The translations under genes were made by a program, and so were the position numbers. A DNA stretch of 35,149 bases, from the NCBI GenBank assembly GCA_003427395.1, contig BFEA01000486.1, positions 1,028,951 to 1,064,099 on the forward strand, given 5' to 3'. Source of the DNA: Chara braunii. Taxonomy: Eukaryota > Streptophyta > Charophyceae > Charales > Characeae. This document shows, in pieces, positions 32,128 to 35,149 of this stretch (position 1 is its first letter; every line of letters begins with the position of its first letter). Below the pieces are notes generated by a model that had not been told where the DNA came from, did not search any database, and saw nothing but the letters and a program-made list of their open reading frames with translations.

Positions 32128-33889
32128 AGAAATGTGTGTATGAGCATATCATGGACAAATATGTACGTGATGGTATCCATTGTACTTCTGATAAAGTGTT
32201 TTACAGGATTTGGACCAGACACTTCCCGCATGTCTCTCTGGTGAAAACAAACGACTTTGCAAGAGAGTGCAAGCAAAGAAAACCGAGAAAAGTACAGGAA
32301 AGAACGTGACAAGCACAACAAGCTTCAATTTGCTCATCAAAATGCATACGCAACTTGGAAGATCAAGTCAATGTCCAGACCCGCAGACACTCTATGCATG
32401 ATCATGGACGGTATGGATCAAGCTAAGACCACGATTCCTCACATACGACGTGCATTCTTGGAAAAGTTATTCACAAACAATGTGATGATGAAAACTAATA
32501 TCTCATCTATTATTGTGCATAGAAAACCTCAACACATTCACACTTATACATGGTATCCGTACTTTTTTCACGACTTCAACGATGTCATCACATCAATCGC
32601 AAAAGTGTTGAGAGATATGCAGGTCACTGAAGAAGTGTTTCCTTTAGTGTTGAGAGTACAGGCGGACAACTGTTGGCGAGAGAACAAGAATCGGTACATG
32701 TTCGTGTTCCTCGCATTACTCGTGAAATTCACAACATATTCACAAAAGTGGAAATAGGTTTCATGATGGTCGGCCATACACATTGCGATGTTGATGCAAC
32801 ATTCAGCTTATTCGCCCTCAAACTCTACAATGAAGATGCATACACGATGGACGAGTTGTTTAACGTCATTCGTGTATCACAGAATGAGGGGTCACACCGA
32901 CCGATTTTCCATTGCGCGCAGATAATGAAAATGACAGATTGGAAGTATCTCGTGAAGCCGTACCTCAAATTGCCTATTGTGGGTCACATCATTCCCCACG
33001 CATTCAAGTTTTGTATAGTATCCCAGCAATGTGCAATAAAGAATTTTGCACAGACGTGGAATGGAAACCCGAAGAGCTAATATTTTGGTTCAAGAAGGAC
33101 GAGGCAGGCAAATATGTAGGCCCGCTCATGCCGTTCAATCCGCAGCGACGCAAGCCCATGGCGCCCAAACCAAATCGAACTAGAGGTCAACCATATGCCG
33201 ACCTCCTGAGAGGTTGTGATAGGATTCAAGCATTCGTGGAGTACATAGAGAAACTCATAGCAACCCCAGAATGGCAAGATAAGGATACAGGCGCCCGAAC
33301 TCGATACGAGAAAGCTGTCAGCTATTGGCGAAAGCAACTCGATCTTTTCTGCAGTATGAAAGAAGGGCGATTCGTACACGACAACTCACTGATTGAGTTT
33401 TGGCCAAAGTCGCGGGAAACAACATCTGTAGATGATCGGTTTGGCAATGACGGTTCATGTGATTTAGAAAGGCCACCAATTTATGTAGGGGACAAACGGA
33501 ATGCACCAAAGAAGGAGTTTGATCCTCATAGAGATGTTGATGTTGAACATTTTGTGGTATTGAGACCACCGGACGAGGAAATCAAGAGAGGAGTCTTTTT
33601 CTGGTTGGGTCGAGTGAAAGAGTTTGACGATAAAGGTCGAAAAACACTCGTTCAATATTGGGTGTCATGTGGGAAGGAAAAGTTGCTAGTCTCACGATAT
33701 GAAGATGCATGGAGTGGATATTGGCGAACCGAAATTGGGGTATGACCTGAGTGGCAGGATTTGGACTCAATTGTATGGGCATGGCCCAACAAGTGTCAAT
33801 CTCAATCCGACATGCGAATAAGTAAGGAAACTGCAGAGAAAGCTCAACAAGCTCTTGTTATGATCGAGGAAGACAATGTAGCGAAATAG
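32094..33889 (+). pseudogene. DUF7869-type transposon protein, frameshifted
   Basis: Pieces in three frames together give a protein of about 595 residues resembling DUF7869 proteins of eukaryotic mobile elements. In order: TKKCVYEHIMDKY and FYRIWTRHFP, where the Trp/His-Phe-Pro pattern precedes a Cys/Lys-rich segment; MDGMDQAKTTIPH; VQADNCWRENKNRYMF with FLALLVK; then VGHTHCDVDATFSLF; and a basic C-terminal region. The MD-AK, DN..REN and GHTH.D.D motifs are the family signature. They contain acidic residues that could act like those of an RNase H-type transposase; that role is inference. Frame changes occur near 32275, 32730 and 33020, and an in-frame TGA at 33743 precedes a further 48 in-frame codons to 33889. 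The usual N-terminal 200 or so residues are missing, and the antisense-oriented gene begins in their place. Confidence 0.7.
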
Positions 33890-34130
33890 TTATCCACATA
33901 CAATGGTTGTTGTGTGGTAAGGTACGCGATTGTTGCATAAATTGCAAGCGACATTGCATAGATTGAATGTCAGATTTGCAAATTGATTTTCTTTTTATTT
34001 GTTCCTAAATTATAGTATGGGGTATAAAAACGTTAAGTAAGTAATAGTTGTGAGCTCTTTGGTGTGCATAATCTTCGGATGGGGTCTGACGTGAAGTCGT
34101 GATGTGGTGACTTGGTCGGTTGTGTTGTTG
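33890..34130. other. 3' flank of the DUF7869 gene
   Basis: This short AT-rich stretch has no further gene. It presumably holds the 3' end of the transposon gene and the right inverted repeat. Confidence 0.4.
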
Positions 34131-34131
34131 G

Positions 34132-34183
34132 GGCAAATACCCTGATATTTGCCAGGTTTTTTTCACGTCGGACACTGTCCGAC
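34132..34183. repeat. Two adjacent hairpins at the right transposon end
   Basis: The arms GGCAAATA/TATTTGCC (34132-34153, 6-base loop) are followed by GTCGGAC/GTCCGAC (34167-34183, 3-base loop). The first is the inverted counterpart of the hairpin at 27650. Confidence 0.75.
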
Positions 34184-34728
34184 TCTCTTCGTTGGATTGA
34201 AGGACTTGATGAGACCGATGATTATAAAAAGTATATCCAGACCTGACCTATGACCAGGAAACTAAAACTTTTAGAACCCTAGTCCGGACACCTGCGGCAT
34301 CCGAGAATAATGGCAGTATTCAGCTGTTTCTAGCGGGGCCGCTGAGATGCGCAGACATGGGAACGGTAATACTAAACCTATTCTACCTAAATAAAGTCGC
34401 GCGGTTGTTAAGCCGCGAGGTTCAGGGCCTAAGGAGGCTAAAAAGAGGGGTGCACGAGGTATAGGGCTACGTCGCAGGAGGAATAGGAAGTTTTTCCCTG
34501 GGCCGCAAGGTTTGACACCAAGCCCGGGGGTTGCCAGACCGATGCTGAGGTTACGCGGCCTACTGACGGGGTAAGGCCTGCCTGCAGGGCCACAGGCAGG
34601 CAGGCAGGGCCGCAGGCAGGCAGGGCCTGCGAGGCCATAGGCAGGCGGGGCCTGCAAAGCCCCGACATGGGGGAAAGCGACTGGGCCAACTCTTCTTATA
34701 CAAGAGTTGCCCCTGTCATTGTCGTGAT

Positions 34729-34819
34729 AGGAGCTAGCCCAGTAGGTCACGGTACAGGACTGTCACCCGGCAGATACCGGGATCGAATCGGAGGAACCGC
34801 ACCTTTGGGCATAGCTCCT
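34729..34819 (+). other. tRNA-Asp-like module of the composite repeat
   Basis: TAGCCCAGTAGG (34735-34746) fits the Pol III A-box consensus exactly. CTGTCAC provides an anticodon-type loop with GTC (Asp). GGGATCGAATC stands in the T-arm/B-box position. AGGAGCTAGCCCA and its near-complement TGGGCATAGCTCCT bracket the module. The T stem is poorly paired, so this is a tRNA-derived promoter rather than a functional tRNA. Confidence 0.6.
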
Positions 34820-34860
34820 TTCTGGAGAAGCCCAATTTTTCTGGCGCGGCTGTTTTTGGT

Positions 34861-34968
34861 CGTGCGATCGATAAGATCGCACGGCTAGGAACAACCGCGA
34901 TGAGATTAGCATGGCCCCTGCGCAAGGATGACACGCATAAATCGAGAAAGGTCAATTTTTTTTTTTTC
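34861..34968 (+). pseudogene. U6 snRNA-like segment (retroposed or chimeric)
   Basis: From ATTAGCATGGCCCC through TGCGCAAGGATGACACGC and ATAAATCGAGAAA the sequence matches the conserved U6 snRNA core and internal stem-loop nearly base for base. A 12-T terminator follows. The 5' part forms a perfect 8-bp hairpin (CGTGCGAT/ATCGCACG, 7-base loop), as in the U6 5' stem-loop. The bases just before AGATTAGC read CCGCGATG instead of the invariant ACAGAGA box that pairs with 5' splice sites. I see no TATA or upstream sequence element at the normal spacing. It is therefore probably not a splicing-competent U6 gene but a U6-derived module of the composite repeat. Confidence 0.8.
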
Positions 34969-34970
34969 GA

Positions 34971-35030
34971 TCCCGAAAGGGATCGAACTCGGGCCTGTAT
35001 TTTAACAGGTCGTGGGTGAGCCACGACAGG
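34971..35030 (-). other. Antisense tRNA-like module of the composite repeat
   Basis: On the minus strand TGGCTCACCC (A-box-like), a CCTGT/ACAGG anticodon-type stem and GAGTTCGATCCC (B-box-like) occur in tRNA order. The older copy keeps GCTGT/ACAGC and TAGTTCAAGTCCC in the same places, so the stem has changed while staying paired. Confidence 0.55.
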
Positions 35031-35149
35031 AAGTAACTGTTGGCCTTGCCAACGGATAACACCAAAAAAATAATGTAAGGAAAAAGAAAAAACTAAAAAC
35101 TAAACTAAAAACTAAAAGGGGAGCGCCATGTGGCGCATTCAGAAGNGNC

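Larger units (their letters stand above)
27663..34145. mobile_element. Probable decayed DNA transposon with inverted terminal repeats
   Basis: The plus strand at 27663 reads TCAGGGTATTCGCACCGACA. The minus strand from 34145 reads TCAGGGTATTTGCCCCAACA. The inverted match extends for about 28 positions with about 23 identities. Just outside each end the sequence folds back (GCGAATACC against GGTATTCGC on the left, GGCAAATA against TATTTGCC on the right), so the true terminus may lie further out. Inside are two broken genes in divergent orientation. I do not see a convincing target-site duplication. Superfamily is undetermined. Confidence 0.45.
34245..35050 (+). mobile_element. Composite tRNA/U6-derived repeat, better-preserved copy
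   Basis: About 800 bp with modules in order: a GC-rich head with a CAGG-rich mini-array (34570-34650); an ACTCTTCTTATACAAGAGT hairpin; a tRNA-Asp-like module; a U6 snRNA-like module ending in a T-run; and an antisense tRNA-like module. The same order, more decayed, is found at 7.3-8.1 kb. Two copies with the same modules show that the composite itself moved or was duplicated, rather than being a chance cluster of RNA genes. There is no ORF, so mobilisation would depend on another element. No target-site duplication was identified, and the right limit is uncertain. Confidence 0.65.

Noticed and set aside
34729-34819. Functional tRNA-Asp gene
   Set aside because: The A box and anticodon loop fit, but the T stem does not pair and extra bases separate the T arm from the acceptor strand.
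34861-34968. Functional U6 snRNA gene
   Set aside because: The ACAGAGA box is absent, no normal U6 promoter is seen, and the same block occurs in a decayed repeat copy.

Overview
This looks like a gene-poor, repeat-dense stretch of a eukaryotic nuclear genome. I see no intact cellular gene, no operon and no bacterial signal. What I can recognise is mobile-element debris: a Penelope-like retroelement, a retrotransposon gag remnant, a decayed Ulp1-type protease, a decayed DUF7869 protein, snRNA/tRNA-derived composite repeats and two large copies of a non-coding repeat family. An alga, a non-seed plant or another TE-rich protist would fit, but I cannot name the organism from the sequence. The last bases contain Ns.

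Layout. (1) 0.75-6.65 kb: a near-complete Penelope-like element (PLE) on the minus strand. It has two 706-bp direct repeats (pseudo-LTRs) and a 13-bp target-site duplication with one mismatch. A gag-like ORF1 carries a CCHC zinc knuckle and a charged coiled coil. ORF2 has the permuted order N-terminal GIY-YIG endonuclease, CxC motif, reverse transcriptase, which is known for the Naiad/Chlamys PLE clade. Stops and frameshifts show the copy is dead. (2) 7.3-8.1 kb and 34.25-35.05 kb: two copies of a composite repeat holding a tRNA-like segment, a U6 snRNA-like segment ending in a T-run, and an antisense tRNA-like segment. (3) 9.3-11.1 kb: a hairpin, a broken gag fragment, a duplicated 152-bp unit and a Ulp1-like protease pseudogene.

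(4) 11.19-16.64 kb and 19.28-24.02 kb: two diverged direct copies (A and B) of a roughly 5-kb non-coding repeat. Both carry a hairpin-rich leader, an array of ~120-bp units (8 in A, 3 in B), an array of short hairpins with a near-constant loop and changing but still paired stems (10 in A, 7 in B), and a pyrimidine microsatellite near the end. The 2.6 kb between them has one weak ORF, so the pair resembles a large non-autonomous LTR derivative or a segmental duplication. (5) 24.0-27.6 kb: simple repeats and a diverged ~1-kb tandem repeat, with no gene. (6) 27.66-34.15 kb: a probable decayed DNA transposon bounded by 28-bp inverted repeats next to hairpins. It carries two divergently oriented broken genes: a long unrecognised one on the minus strand and a DUF7869 protein on the plus strand.

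The strongest leads are the PLE with a gag-like ORF1, the covarying hairpin arrays in the A/B repeats, and the U6/tRNA composite element. All comparisons were made by eye; no alignment, folding or database search was run.
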